The notes beneath the pieces are model-generated. The model did not search any database. It had not been told where the DNA came from and was given only the letters and a program-made list of their open reading frames with translations. The translations under genes were made by a program, and so were the position numbers. This document shows, piece by piece, positions 35,147 to 44,041 of a stretch of DNA of 64,000 bases; within the stretch, counting starts at the first letter, position 1, and the number at the start of each line of letters is the position of its first letter. Source of the stretch: Chitinibacter sp. SCUT-21 (lineage in GTDB: Bacteria > Pseudomonadota > Gammaproteobacteria > Burkholderiales > Chitinibacteraceae); the NCBI GenBank assembly GCA_041874755.1, contig CP102611.1, positions 496,001 to 560,000 of the forward strand, read 5' to 3'.

Positions 35147-36338
35147 CGGTGCGCCCCTCATCGAAACCCGCTTCGCAGTAGCACAAGTACAAACGCCAAA
35201 TCCGCATAAACGCTTCATCAAAACCTTGCTGGCGGATGTGGTGCTGTTGCGCTTCAAAATCTTCACGCCAGCGGCGCAGCGTTTCGGCGTAATCGGCGCC
35301 AAATCGATATTGATCGTGCGTCTCCAAGCCAGCGCGCTGCGCTGCGTGCACAAAACGCTCGGGGCTGGGCAGCATGCCGCCAGGGAAAATGTATTGCTGG
35401 ATAAAATCGGTGCTGCTGCGATAGCGCGCAAAATAGCGCTCGTCGATGGTGATGGTTTGAATTAGCGCTTTCCCGCCGGCTTTTAAGCGCGCTGCCACGG
35501 TTTCGAAATACTGTGACCAAAAACGCTCGCCCACTGCTTCAAACATTTCAATCGATACAATCGCGTCGTATTGGCCTTGTAGGTCGCGGTAGTCGCAGAT
35601 TTCCAAATCAGCCAAAGCATTCAAATGCTGCGCATCAATGCGCTCGCGCGCGATTTGCAGCTGCGCGGGTGAAATGGTGATGCCATGGACAAAAATACCC
35701 AGTTTGGCCGCGTGTTCGGCAAAGCCGCCCCAACCACAGCCGATTTCCAACACCCGATCGCCCGCTTTAAGCCCCAAGCAATCGATAATGCGCTGGTATT
35801 TGCGCTGCTGCGCCGCTTGCAGCGATTGCGTCCTATCGCCAGCAAAAATCGCGCTTGAATACGTCCAGCTGGGGTCTAGCCATAGGCGATAAAAATCATT
35901 GCCAATGTCGTAATGCGCATGGATGTTTTTGCGGCTGCCGCTGCGCGTATTTGGCCGTAGCAAATGTTTTAAGCGATACCACAGCGTCGAGAGCTTGCCG
36001 CCAAACACCATGCGATCGAGAACCGCCTCATTGCGCAGCGCCAAGCGGAGCACAGCCGTTAAATCTGGACTATCAATCCAACCCGCCTCATAGCTTTCGG
36101 CAAAACCAATATCGCCCGCTTTGATAATGCGCTCGCACGCGCGCCAATCATGAATCTGCAAGGTGGCGCTTGGCGGCTGGTGCAAATCGCCAAAGGTTAG
36201 GCATTCGGCTTGCGGCGTAATCAATTGCAAATGCCCGAATTGCAAACGCGCTAATAAGTGCAGAAATAATTTGGCTGCGGCCGGTAGATTTTGCGTTTGG
36301 CTTAGCGTTAAGGCGCGACTTAGTGGGTTGCTGCTCAT
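35112..36338 (-). CDS. cfa: cyclopropane-fatty-acyl-phospholipid synthase family protein
   Basis: A 408-residue SAM methyltransferase that adds a methylene group to unsaturated acyl chains of phospholipids. The N-terminal lipid-binding part is followed by HYDIGNDFYRLWLDPSWTYSSAIF, the SAM motif VLEIGCGWGGFAEHAA, GITISPAQ and YIFPGGMLPS, all hallmarks. ATG 36338 has AGGAG upstream and forms an ATGA overlap with the DUF1365 gene. It may make a modified fatty acid other than cyclopropane in this cluster. Confidence 0.9.
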   Translation of the reverse strand: MSSNPLSRALTLSQTQNLPAAAKLFLHLLARLQFGHLQLITPQAECLTFGDLHQPPSATLQIHDWRACERIIKAGDIGFAESYEAGWIDSPDLTAVLRLALRNEAVLDRMVFGGKLSTLWYRLKHLLRPNTRSGSRKNIHAHYDIGNDFYRLWLDPSWTYSSAIFAGDRTQSLQAAQQRKYQRIIDCLGLKAGDRVLEIGCGWGGFAEHAAKLGIFVHGITISPAQLQIARERIDAQHLNALADLEICDYRDLQGQYDAIVSIEMFEAVGERFWSQYFETVAARLKAGGKALIQTITIDERYFARYRSSTDFIQQYIFPGGMLPSPERFVHAAQRAGLETHDQYRFGADYAETLRRWREDFEAQQHHIRQQGFDEAFMRIWRLYLCYCEAGFDEGRTDVIQFMLQKAR

Positions 36339-37165
36339 GATGAACGCTCCTCTGAATTGCAATCGACGTTAATGGGCGATTTCAAACTGGCTTCAGGCAG
36401 TTGAAAACTAAAATTGACCGCTGGCGCGGCAGGCTGGCGGAAAAATGGCACTTTTTTGAGCCACAGTTTCAGCGCTTGCCAGTGGATTTTGGCAAACACG
36501 CCCAGCGTTAAAAATGGCTGCGCGAACACGGCCTGGCGCACGCTTTGGGCATTAAAGGCATGCAAGTAGCCACCAATCGCGGTTTTAATTAGCAAACCTT
36601 CGTCGTCGAAATAATCAATGCCGACAAACTGCGTTTTTTCGCTGGCGCGAAAGCGAAATTGATAATGACCTTTCACCTCGCAAAACGGCGACACATGCAT
36701 TAATTTACGCGCTTCTAGCGGGGTATCTTCGTCAATCGCCTTACCTGATTTGGCCACAAGCAAATACCTGTGGTTATCGCCAAAGGTATTGTTGACATCG
36801 GCCAGCACCGCGCGCAATTGCCCCTGCGCATCGTGGCAATACCAAAAACTCACCGGGTTAAACACAAAGCCGAGCACGCGCGGAAAAGTTTGTAGCCAAA
36901 TTTCGCCATCACTGGGCAAATGATATTGCTGCAACACGCGGCGGATCCAAAGCTGCAAATCCGAGCCATCACGCGGGCCGTAGTCTTGGGTTTGCAAGGA
37001 CACTAGCCCGCGGCGATTGACGCCGAACCAGCGGTTATTGAGTTCTTCCAAACGCGCCACATTGGCCAGCAGACAAAACACCGGATAAACAAACTGATTT
37101 TTGGCCGGGCGCAACCGGTGATGCATCACCTGACCGCGAATTAAATATGCTGCGGCGGACATCAT
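36335..37165 (-). CDS. DUF1365 family protein
   Basis: A 276-residue protein. MHHRLRPAKNQFVYPVFCLLANV, RVLGFVFNPVSFWYCHDAQGQLRAVLADVNNTFGD and HVSPFCEVKGHYQFRFR are DUF1365 signatures. It always sits next to the FAD protein and cfa in this cluster. Reaction unknown. The ATG overlaps the last base of the preceding stop codon. A 49-bp GGGTAT/ATACCT match lies inside the gene at 36721-36769. Confidence 0.85.
   Translation of the reverse strand: MMSAAAYLIRGQVMHHRLRPAKNQFVYPVFCLLANVARLEELNNRWFGVNRRGLVSLQTQDYGPRDGSDLQLWIRRVLQQYHLPSDGEIWLQTFPRVLGFVFNPVSFWYCHDAQGQLRAVLADVNNTFGDNHRYLLVAKSGKAIDEDTPLEARKLMHVSPFCEVKGHYQFRFRASEKTQFVGIDYFDDEGLLIKTAIGGYLHAFNAQSVRQAVFAQPFLTLGVFAKIHWQALKLWLKKVPFFRQPAAPAVNFSFQLPEASLKSPINVDCNSEERSS
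36721..36769. repeat. 49-bp palindromic element-like match inside DUF1365 gene, copy L
   Basis: GGGTAT and ATACCT lie exactly 49 bp end to end, fully inside coding sequence. The surrounding protein shows no obvious insertion, so this may be a chance match or an exapted copy. Confidence 0.35.
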
Positions 37166-38442
37166 CACACCTTGGCCCAAGCGGGTAGCAAGCCAAAATC
37201 AGCGACAACGCGTAAGGCGGATTTCAGACCATCTTCGTGAAAACCATACCCCGTCCACGCGCCGGCAAACCACACACGATCTAGGCCTTGAATGGCGTGC
37301 AGTTGCTGCTGTGCATCGATTGCAGCTTGGTCAAAAATCGGATGTTCGTATTCAAACTGCGCCAGCACCTGATTTGGATCGATGGCGTCAAACGGATTGA
37401 GCGTCACAACCACTGGCGACTCAAACGGCAGCTGTTGCAATTGATTGAGCAAATAGCTAACGCAAACGCCGCGCTCGCCCGAAATTGATTTCCCCCCCAA
37501 ATAATTCCACGCCGACCATACCTTTTTATTGCGCGGCAATTGCTTTACATCGGTATGCAAGACTGCAGTGTTGGGCTGATAACGCACAGCAGCTAATATA
37601 GCCCGCTCTTCAGCACTAGCGTCTTGCAATGCCGCCAGTGTTTGCGGTGCGTGCGTGGCGAATATCACCGCGTCAAATGTCTCGAAACCACCGGCATGCG
37701 TCACAATTACGCCCGTCGCGTCGCGCCGCACTGCGCTCACGGGGGTTGCCAAGCGAATATCGTTTAAGGTCGCCGCAATTTTGCGCACATATTCACGCCC
37801 ACCACCTTGCACCGTTTGCCATTGTGGTCGGTTATTCACTTGCAGTAGCGCATGGTTAATGCAAAACCGCAAAAAAGTCGCTGCGGGGAAATCGAGGATA
37901 TCTTTAGGCGAGCTTGACCAAATCGCCGCGGCCATCGGCAACAAATACGCATCGCGAAATTCATTGCCATAGCCCCCCGAGGCGATTAACTGCCCTAAGG
38001 TCATGCCGGTTTTGCTTGACACTTCCAAATTGAGGTGCGCTGCTTCGTTAAAACGCAAAATATCACGCAACATGCACAGAAATTTTGGCTTCAACAAATT
38101 TGAGCGCTGTGCAAAGACTGTATCTAAATTGGTTCCCGCCCATTCCAGTGAGCCTGAATCGAGTGACACCCCAAACGACATATCGGTGGCATAGCTAGCA
38201 ACACCTAACTCCGCGAAGAGGGCAATCAGATTGGGATAGGTTTTTTCGTTAAACACCAAAAAGCCCGTATCGACGGGAGCAGACTGACCTTCTAGCTCTA
38301 CTTGCACGGTATTGGTGTGCCCACCCAGATAGTTGCCGGCTTCAAACAGCGTCACATCATGCTGGCGCTGTAAAAAATAAGCGCAAGCCAAGCCAGAAAT
38401 CCCAGCACCGACTACTGCAATACGTTGCTTGCTTTGCATCAT
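37165..38442 (-). CDS. FAD-dependent NAD(P)-binding amine oxidase-like protein
   Basis: A 425-residue flavoprotein. The dinucleotide motif VVGAGISGLACAYFL is followed by VTLFEAGNYLGGHTNTV, then PVDTGFLVFNEKTYPNL and the closing FAGAWTGYGFHEDGLKSA. This is the FAD protein that accompanies DUF1365 and cfa in many proteobacteria and probably oxidises or desaturates a lipid acyl chain, which is inference. It is the first gene of the minus-strand operon, opposite the TetR gene. Confidence 0.87.
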   Translation of the reverse strand: MMQSKQRIAVVGAGISGLACAYFLQRQHDVTLFEAGNYLGGHTNTVQVELEGQSAPVDTGFLVFNEKTYPNLIALFAELGVASYATDMSFGVSLDSGSLEWAGTNLDTVFAQRSNLLKPKFLCMLRDILRFNEAAHLNLEVSSKTGMTLGQLIASGGYGNEFRDAYLLPMAAAIWSSSPKDILDFPAATFLRFCINHALLQVNNRPQWQTVQGGGREYVRKIAATLNDIRLATPVSAVRRDATGVIVTHAGGFETFDAVIFATHAPQTLAALQDASAEERAILAAVRYQPNTAVLHTDVKQLPRNKKVWSAWNYLGGKSISGERGVCVSYLLNQLQQLPFESPVVVTLNPFDAIDPNQVLAQFEYEHPIFDQAAIDAQQQLHAIQGLDRVWFAGAWTGYGFHEDGLKSALRVVADFGLLPAWAKV

Positions 38443-38517
38443 GTTGACCGTTCGTCCATGGTTACAGTGTCAAATTGAATACTTCAGTGATAAGATTACT
38501 ACTATCAAAACAGAAAA

Positions 38518-38533
38518 GCTACTGGTTAGTAGC
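38518..38533. promoter_or_regulatory. candidate TetR operator
   Basis: GCTACTGGTTAGTAGC is a 6+4+6 perfect inverted repeat, 12 bp upstream of the TetR start, in the divergent promoter region of the lipid operon. The position suggests autoregulation and control of the operon. No known motif was matched. Confidence 0.35.
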
Positions 38534-38544
38534 AATATATACGA

Positions 38545-39177
38545 ATGAGTATACTTGGCAAACTAAGTTTCAAAGATCAAGCGTTCAAATTGCGCGAAAA
38601 CGCCATTTTGGATGCGACAACTTCCATCCTGAAAGACAAAGGTTTTGACCTGATGACGATGGATGATGTTGCCAACGCAGTGGGTATCTCCAAACCCAGC
38701 TTGTATAAGCACTTCAAATCAAAAGAAGATTTGGTCGGTGAAGCGATGGTGCGGCTTATTGATGGCGCATCTGATTTCTTGCACCAACTTGATGATAGTT
38801 TGCGACCGATCGAAGTGCTTAGTGCAATGTTAGAGTGGGCGCTACGCGTGCGGCTGGAGGGCGGAATGCCTTTCTTGCCTTCGACCAGTGAACACGTGCG
38901 CGAAATGTTGATGCGCAACCTAAAGTATGTAGGGCGGGTTTTGAAACTCAACTATCAGCTTGAAAAGCTAGTCAATAAAGCGCAAAAAAGTGGCGACTTA
39001 AATCCAAACTTACCTAGCGATGTGATTTTATTTAGCTTTTATTCAAGAACTTGCGACCCTGCTGTTGAGTTTTTACAAAAATACAGCAAACTCGACAAGG
39101 AAGAGATTATCAAACACATGCTTGAGGTTTGCTTTGCTGGTATTGGTGGCCCCACGAGCAAAGCCGAGAAGAATTAA
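38545..39177 (+). CDS. TetR/AcrR family transcriptional regulator
   Basis: A 210-residue regulator. The N-terminal HTH (ILDATTSILKDKGFDLMTMDDVANAVGISKPSLYKHFKSKEDLV, residues about 20-65) is canonical, with a variable ligand-binding C-terminal domain. It is divergent from the FAD-DUF1365-cfa operon with 102 bp between, so it most likely controls that operon. The ligand is unknown; an acyl chain or acyl-CoA would fit. Confidence 0.88.
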   Translation: MSILGKLSFKDQAFKLRENAILDATTSILKDKGFDLMTMDDVANAVGISKPSLYKHFKSKEDLVGEAMVRLIDGASDFLHQLDDSLRPIEVLSAMLEWALRVRLEGGMPFLPSTSEHVREMLMRNLKYVGRVLKLNYQLEKLVNKAQKSGDLNPNLPSDVILFSFYSRTCDPAVEFLQKYSKLDKEEIIKHMLEVCFAGIGGPTSKAEKN

Positions 39178-39269
39178 GCGATGCAGGCTCTGCTTGCTGT
39201 GATGAAAGTGCTTTTTTAGCGAACAATTAAGGGTTATAAAGAGTTAACTTTGTTTTGTTGTGCTGCACT

Positions 39270-41090
39270 ATGCGCCATAAACTCTCTTTTGCCACCCTTT
39301 TTGCAGTGCTCACAGCCTTGATTGCACTCGATTATGGCGTCCTAAATTTTAGCCAGTCGCTTGATTTGCGGATCGGCGATATTTTGCTAAAAAAACATGC
39401 GCAAACTCGCCCTGCCAATCCAGACATCGTCATTGTCGACATTGACCAAAAAAGCTTGGAAAACATGAATGAGGTGGCGAGTAAATGGCCATGGCCACGC
39501 TCGATTCATGCTGAATTAATCGACCACATTGCAGCGCAAAAGCCCAAGGCCATCGTGTTCGATATTCTTTTTAATGAGCCCGATACATTTGGTACCGAAT
39601 CAGATGCCATTTTCAAAGAGACCGTTGCTCAGTATTCAAACATCTACTTTGCACACGCTTTACTTGATGATGGTAATCGCATTGATTTAACCAGCCTGCC
39701 CTCAAGTGTGGGCCTGATCAAAACCCCGCAAGCAAAGCCGCAGGCAAAAGCCACGTTAATGCTCCCCACCGTGCTCGATCCAAAATCATGGCGTGGTGGC
39801 TTGATTAATTTTAAAGAAGGCCAAGATGGCATAGGCCGCGAATACCTAATCAAAGTCGGTATCGATGGTTGGCAAATTGCTTCGCTACCTTGGCGATTAG
39901 CACTTGATTTGCAATGGCACAGTGTAAATCAAGATCGTATCCGCTTGAACTGGCAGCACCTGCGCCAGCATATTTCCTATGCCGACCTCTATTTTGATGC
40001 CAATAGTGAAAAACCAAGCCGTTCTAAAACGGAATTTACCAATAAGATTGTCATCATCGGCACTGCCGCGCCAGGGCTGCAAGATTTGCGGCCTACGCCA
40101 CTGAGTCAGAGTTATCCTGGAGTGGAAATTCTGGCCACCGCGATCGACAATTTAAAACAAAACGACTGGTTGCGTGACCCGCCACGCCAACCTTTTAGCC
40201 TACTTGCCTTGGCGCTATCGGCACTGCTCTTTCTTGGCTTTCGGTATGGCAAAAACACCCTATACCTTGCTGGCTGTATGGTGCTCGCGAGCGGCTTAGC
40301 TGCCGCGCTAATGTGGTCAGGATTAAAGCAGCATTGGTATTTGCCGCTGGCAGCCCCGCTCGCTTGGGCTTGGGGCTATTTTTGGCTGGCGGCATTGATG
40401 TCCTATTTAGCCGAAAAAGCCAGCCGAGAGCATGCGGTAGAGATGTTTTCGCGTTTTCTAGATTCCCGCGTGGTGGGTGATTTAATCGCCAGTGGCGAAA
40501 TCGACATGAATAAAAAAGCCGAATCACGCGAATTAACGGTGCTGTTTTCTGATATTCGCGGCTTTACTACGCTATCCGAGAATCACCCCCCCGAATACAT
40601 CGTTGAATTACTCAATCGCTATTTCTCGATGCAAGTGGCGATTATCTTTAAGCATGGCGGCACACTTGATAAATTCATTGGTGATGCCATCATGGCTTTT
40701 TGGGGCGCACCTGCGCACGATGAGCAACACGCTGAACATGCAATTGCGGCAGCGCTGGAAATGTCACATGCGCTTGAGCAATTTAAAGCCGAGCTCAAAG
40801 ACCTTAATGCCGATTTTGATGTCGGAATTGGCATCCATACTGGCCAGGCCGTGGTTGGATTTATCGGCTCTGAAACGCGCCTTGATTATACGGTAATTGG
40901 TGACACGGTGAATCTTGCCTCGCGCATTGAAGGCTTAACGAAAGGCGTGGCACGCATTTTGGTTTCCGAAGCGTGCCAGCAGGCTTGTGCGAAAAATAAT
41001 ACTAGTTTTGAATTTATTGAACGTGGCACACATATGGTTAAAGGCCGCGAACAATCAGTAAAACTGCTTGAACCACGGGAAAAAACATGA
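39270..41090 (+). CDS. CHASE2-domain adenylate/guanylate cyclase
   Basis: A 606-residue membrane protein: one N-terminal helix, a periplasmic CHASE2 domain (about 30-300), three helices (about 310-390) and a class III cyclase domain (about 415-600). Metal aspartates lie in FSDIRGFT and FIGDAIMAFWGAP; DYTVIGDTVNLASRIEGLTK is the late catalytic segment. It should make cAMP in response to an extracytoplasmic signal; cAMP versus cGMP was not resolved. ATG 39270 lacks a good ribosome-binding site; TTG 39255 is an alternative. It overlaps the next gene by 4 bases. Confidence 0.87.
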   Translation: MRHKLSFATLFAVLTALIALDYGVLNFSQSLDLRIGDILLKKHAQTRPANPDIVIVDIDQKSLENMNEVASKWPWPRSIHAELIDHIAAQKPKAIVFDILFNEPDTFGTESDAIFKETVAQYSNIYFAHALLDDGNRIDLTSLPSSVGLIKTPQAKPQAKATLMLPTVLDPKSWRGGLINFKEGQDGIGREYLIKVGIDGWQIASLPWRLALDLQWHSVNQDRIRLNWQHLRQHISYADLYFDANSEKPSRSKTEFTNKIVIIGTAAPGLQDLRPTPLSQSYPGVEILATAIDNLKQNDWLRDPPRQPFSLLALALSALLFLGFRYGKNTLYLAGCMVLASGLAAALMWSGLKQHWYLPLAAPLAWAWGYFWLAALMSYLAEKASREHAVEMFSRFLDSRVVGDLIASGEIDMNKKAESRELTVLFSDIRGFTTLSENHPPEYIVELLNRYFSMQVAIIFKHGGTLDKFIGDAIMAFWGAPAHDEQHAEHAIAAALEMSHALEQFKAELKDLNADFDVGIGIHTGQAVVGFIGSETRLDYTVIGDTVNLASRIEGLTKGVARILVSEACQQACAKNNTSFEFIERGTHMVKGREQSVKLLEPREKT

Positions 41091-41599
41091 AAAAAGCGCT
41101 CTACTGCATGCTATTAGCCAGCGGTGTGGCATTGGCAGACCCAGGAACAGTAATCCGCACTACCGATTTGCGCGATAAGCCATTTCTGGACGCCAGCAAA
41201 ATTGCCACCGTCACAAATAATACTCAGATCGATATTCGCAGCCGCAAAGGTGCGTGGATGGAGGTCAAACTACCCAATGGCCAAGTTGGCTGGATTAAAT
41301 TGCTGAACGTGCGCACCAGCAGTGGCACCTCAAGCAGCAATAACGCCTTAGCCAATGTGATTAAAACCGGCTCCTCTGGCAAAACGGTGACCACGGGTGT
41401 CAAAGGCTTGTCGGCAGAGCAGATCAATAATGCAGTCCCCAATCCTGCGGAAATGCGCAAAATGGCAACGTTTGCCGCCAGCCCAAGCGATGCACAACGC
41501 ACGGCGCTCGCAAATAACTTAAGCAAAAATACTGTGCCCGCAATCAATAGTACGAGCACAAGTGGTCCAAACAATACGATGACTCCCATGAGGCGCTAA
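41087..41599 (+). CDS. secreted SH3-domain protein
   Basis: A 170-residue protein with a signal peptide (cut after VALA, about residue 17). A bacterial SH3 domain follows: TTDLRDKPFLDASKIATVTNNTQIDIRSRKGAWMEVKLPNGQVGWIKLLNV. The rest is a Ser/Thr/Asn-rich tail of low complexity. It is coupled to the cyclase gene by ATGA overlap and lies 2 bp before the M48 protease gene. Possibly a cell-wall or partner-binding sensor subunit; function unproven. Confidence 0.78.
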   Translation: MKKALYCMLLASGVALADPGTVIRTTDLRDKPFLDASKIATVTNNTQIDIRSRKGAWMEVKLPNGQVGWIKLLNVRTSSGTSSSNNALANVIKTGSSGKTVTTGVKGLSAEQINNAVPNPAEMRKMATFAASPSDAQRTALANNLSKNTVPAINSTSTSGPNNTMTPMRR

Positions 41600-41601
41600 G
41601 C

Positions 41602-42471
41602 ATGAAAAAAATCCTCTTAGCCGCACTACTAACGGTAGGCTTTACAAGCCCAGCCATGGCGCTGGATCTCAATAAATTATTAAGTGGCGACACACTCAGC
41701 AAAGGCCTCAGTGTGCTCAGCAACACCGGTGAAGCACTTTCAACCGCGACGCGAGGCTTAGGTCCTGCCGAAGAAGAAGCATTAGGACAAAGCGTGATGT
41801 CCACCCTGCTGGGTGCAGAACCCTTGCTAAACGACCCCAAAATCCAGCGCTATGTGAATCAAGTTGGGATGTGGGTTGCGATGCAATCGGAGCAGCCCAA
41901 TCTGAATTGGCGCTTTGGCGTAATTGATTCACCCAATATCAATAGTTTTGCCGCGACAGGTGGTTTTATTTTGATTACGCGCGGTTTGTGGGATCGCTTG
42001 CAAACCGAGGCCGAACTGGCAGCCGTTTTAGGCCATGAAATTACCCATGTGGTGCGCAAACATCACGCCAAAGCGATTGCCAGCGCCAAAGGTCAACAAG
42101 CCACCTCTGATCTACTTACCTTGGTGGTTGATTACAATAACGGCAAATCTGGTGGCAAATCGTTAGAAAAACTCGGCAAAGCCGGCTCTGAAGTGTTTAT
42201 ACGCGGCCTAGATAAATCCGATGAATACGAAGCCGACGTCAACGGCATGGTACTCGCGGCGCGAGCGGGCTACAACCCGTATGCCTTGGTCAGCGTGTTG
42301 CAACTACTGGGCTCAGTTAACCCTAGCGACAATTCGGTCGCGCTAATGTTTAGCACGCATCCGTCACCCAAAGATCGTTTGGACAATATCGATCAAGTTG
42401 TCGGAGATCGACTTGAAGATTACGCGGCAGGCGTTGAAACTACCAAACGTTTCAATCAGGTAAAGCGATAA
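41602..42471 (+). CDS. M48 family periplasmic metalloprotease
   Basis: A 289-residue M48 peptidase with a signal peptide ending SPAMA (residue 19). The zinc motif HEITH is at 145-149; the third ligand is the Glu of DEYEADVNG. It resembles LoiP/YggG-type envelope quality-control proteases. It ends a three-gene operon with the CHASE2 cyclase and the SH3 protein, suggesting shared envelope sensing or stress work. Confidence 0.87.
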   Translation: MKKILLAALLTVGFTSPAMALDLNKLLSGDTLSKGLSVLSNTGEALSTATRGLGPAEEEALGQSVMSTLLGAEPLLNDPKIQRYVNQVGMWVAMQSEQPNLNWRFGVIDSPNINSFAATGGFILITRGLWDRLQTEAELAAVLGHEITHVVRKHHAKAIASAKGQQATSDLLTLVVDYNNGKSGGKSLEKLGKAGSEVFIRGLDKSDEYEADVNGMVLAARAGYNPYALVSVLQLLGSVNPSDNSVALMFSTHPSPKDRLDNIDQVVGDRLEDYAAGVETTKRFNQVKR

Positions 42472-42492
42472 GTACAACTGGCTATTTTTACC

Positions 42493-42516
42493 AGGCCGCA
42501 ACTGAGGTTGCGGCCT
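42493..42516 (+). terminator. hairpin terminator after the M48 protease gene
   Basis: AGGCCGCAAC / GTTGCGGCCT forms a 10-bp perfect stem with a TGAG loop, followed by the weak U-run TATAATTT. It separates the cyclase operon from pepP. Confidence 0.65.
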
Positions 42517-42569
42517 TATAATTTGGGCATTCACTTCATGGCTATAACACGCCAAACTCGGGGTAACTC

Positions 42570-43883
42570 ATGCATCTGAGCACAACAATTGAAAACTGCA
42601 TCGCACGCCGCCAGCAATTAGCTAGCCAACTCGCGCCTGGGATTGTGATCATCCCGACAAGCAAAGAACTCGCCCGTAATGCCGATACCACTTATCCATT
42701 TCGCTTTGATTCGAGCTTTTACTACCTAACAGGTTTTAACGAGCCCGATGCGGTCTTCGTCCAGATTATTGGTGAAAATACAGTTCAAAACATTCTTTTT
42801 TGTCGCCCCAAAGATGAAGAGCGTGAAATCTGGGATGGCTTTCGCTATGGCCCGTCCGCCGCCGCAGATACTTTTGGTTTTGATATCGCCTATTCGCTGG
42901 ATGATATCGACAGCAAAATGGTTGAACTACTGAAAAACCAACCCCGCATTTACTACCCACTCGCCAAAGAAATGCGCTGGGATCGACAAATCAACCGCTG
43001 GTTAAGCAGCGTGCGTGCGCTAGTTCGCACTGGCATTAATGCGCCAGACACCATCGTTGATGTGCGTACCGTGCTTGATGAAATGCGTCTAATCAAATCA
43101 GACTTTGAAGTGGGTATCTTGCGCAAGGCTGGATTAATTAACGCTCAGGCACATATACGTGCAATGCAATTTACGCAACCGGGGCAATTTGAGTATCAGG
43201 TTGAAGCAGAAATTTTGCATGATTACTACCGACAAGGCTGTCGTGCCCCTGCGTATAACAGCATCGTCGCCAGTGGATCAAATGCCTGTGTTTTGCACTA
43301 CGGCGAAAACCACGCCCAAATGCGTGACGGAGAGCTGTTACTCATCGACGCTGGTTGCGAACTGCATGGTTACGCCAGCGATATTACCCGCACCTTCCCA
43401 GTAAACGGCCGCTTTAGTGGTGAACAAAAAGCCGTTTACGACATCACGCTCGCTGCGCAATACGCGGCACTTGAACAGTGCAAACCTGGCAATACTTGGA
43501 ATGCACCCCATGACGCGGCAACACAGGTCTTGGCGCAAGGGATGATTGATCTGGGTTTACTCAAAGGCTCACTCGCCGAAGTACTCGAAACTGAAAGCTA
43601 CCGCCAGTTTTATATGCATCGTACCGGGCACTGGATGGGCCTAGATGTGCATGACGTTGGCGCCTATAAAGTCGATGGGCAATGGCGTCAACTCAAAGCG
43701 GGTATGGTACTCACCGTTGAGCCCGGTTTTTATATCCGCCCTGCCGCTAATGTGCCAAGCGCATTTGAAAATATCGGCATTCGGATTGAAGATGATGTTC
43801 TAATTAACGAGACAAGTCACGAAAATCTCACCGCTAGCTGCCCGAAAACGGTCGCTGAAATTGAGGCGACGATGGCGGGCTAA
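42570..43883 (+). CDS. pepP: Xaa-Pro aminopeptidase PepP
   Basis: A 437-residue M24B metallopeptidase that removes N-terminal residues before proline. The aminopeptidase P N-domain (FRFDSSFYYLTGFNEPDAV) is followed by the pita-bread domain with metal residues in LLIDAGCELHGYASDITRTFP, HRTGHWMGLDVHD and LTVEPGFY. The length is like E. coli PepP. It is followed by ubiH, an order seen in many proteobacteria. Confidence 0.94.
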   Translation: MHLSTTIENCIARRQQLASQLAPGIVIIPTSKELARNADTTYPFRFDSSFYYLTGFNEPDAVFVQIIGENTVQNILFCRPKDEEREIWDGFRYGPSAAADTFGFDIAYSLDDIDSKMVELLKNQPRIYYPLAKEMRWDRQINRWLSSVRALVRTGINAPDTIVDVRTVLDEMRLIKSDFEVGILRKAGLINAQAHIRAMQFTQPGQFEYQVEAEILHDYYRQGCRAPAYNSIVASGSNACVLHYGENHAQMRDGELLLIDAGCELHGYASDITRTFPVNGRFSGEQKAVYDITLAAQYAALEQCKPGNTWNAPHDAATQVLAQGMIDLGLLKGSLAEVLETESYRQFYMHRTGHWMGLDVHDVGAYKVDGQWRQLKAGMVLTVEPGFYIRPAANVPSAFENIGIRIEDDVLINETSHENLTASCPKTVAEIEATMAG

Positions 43884-43894
43884 ATCCAATAAGA

Positions 43895-43931
43895 TCAACT
43901 CGACTAAGGCATAAAACAAGAGTCGAGTTGA
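43895..43931. terminator. hairpin between pepP and ubiH
   Basis: TCAACTCGACT / AGTCGAGTTGA is an 11-bp perfect stem around a 15-base loop, 12 bp after the pepP stop. The right arm is followed only by CTTT, so termination may be weak and partial read-through into ubiH likely. Confidence 0.5.
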
Positions 43932-44041
43932 CTTTAACCCCGTCAGTTGGTCTGATCGTTGCCAATGCCTCGCGTCCGGGCGCATTGATCGGTAAAATAG
44001 CGGCGCTCAGATCGGGCATCTCACAGTGTTGGAAGCAGCTT

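Noticed and set aside
43112..43160. GGGTAT...ATACGT at 49 bp inside pepP
   Set aside because: The right end has two mismatches and it is in conserved coding DNA; too weak to list as an element.
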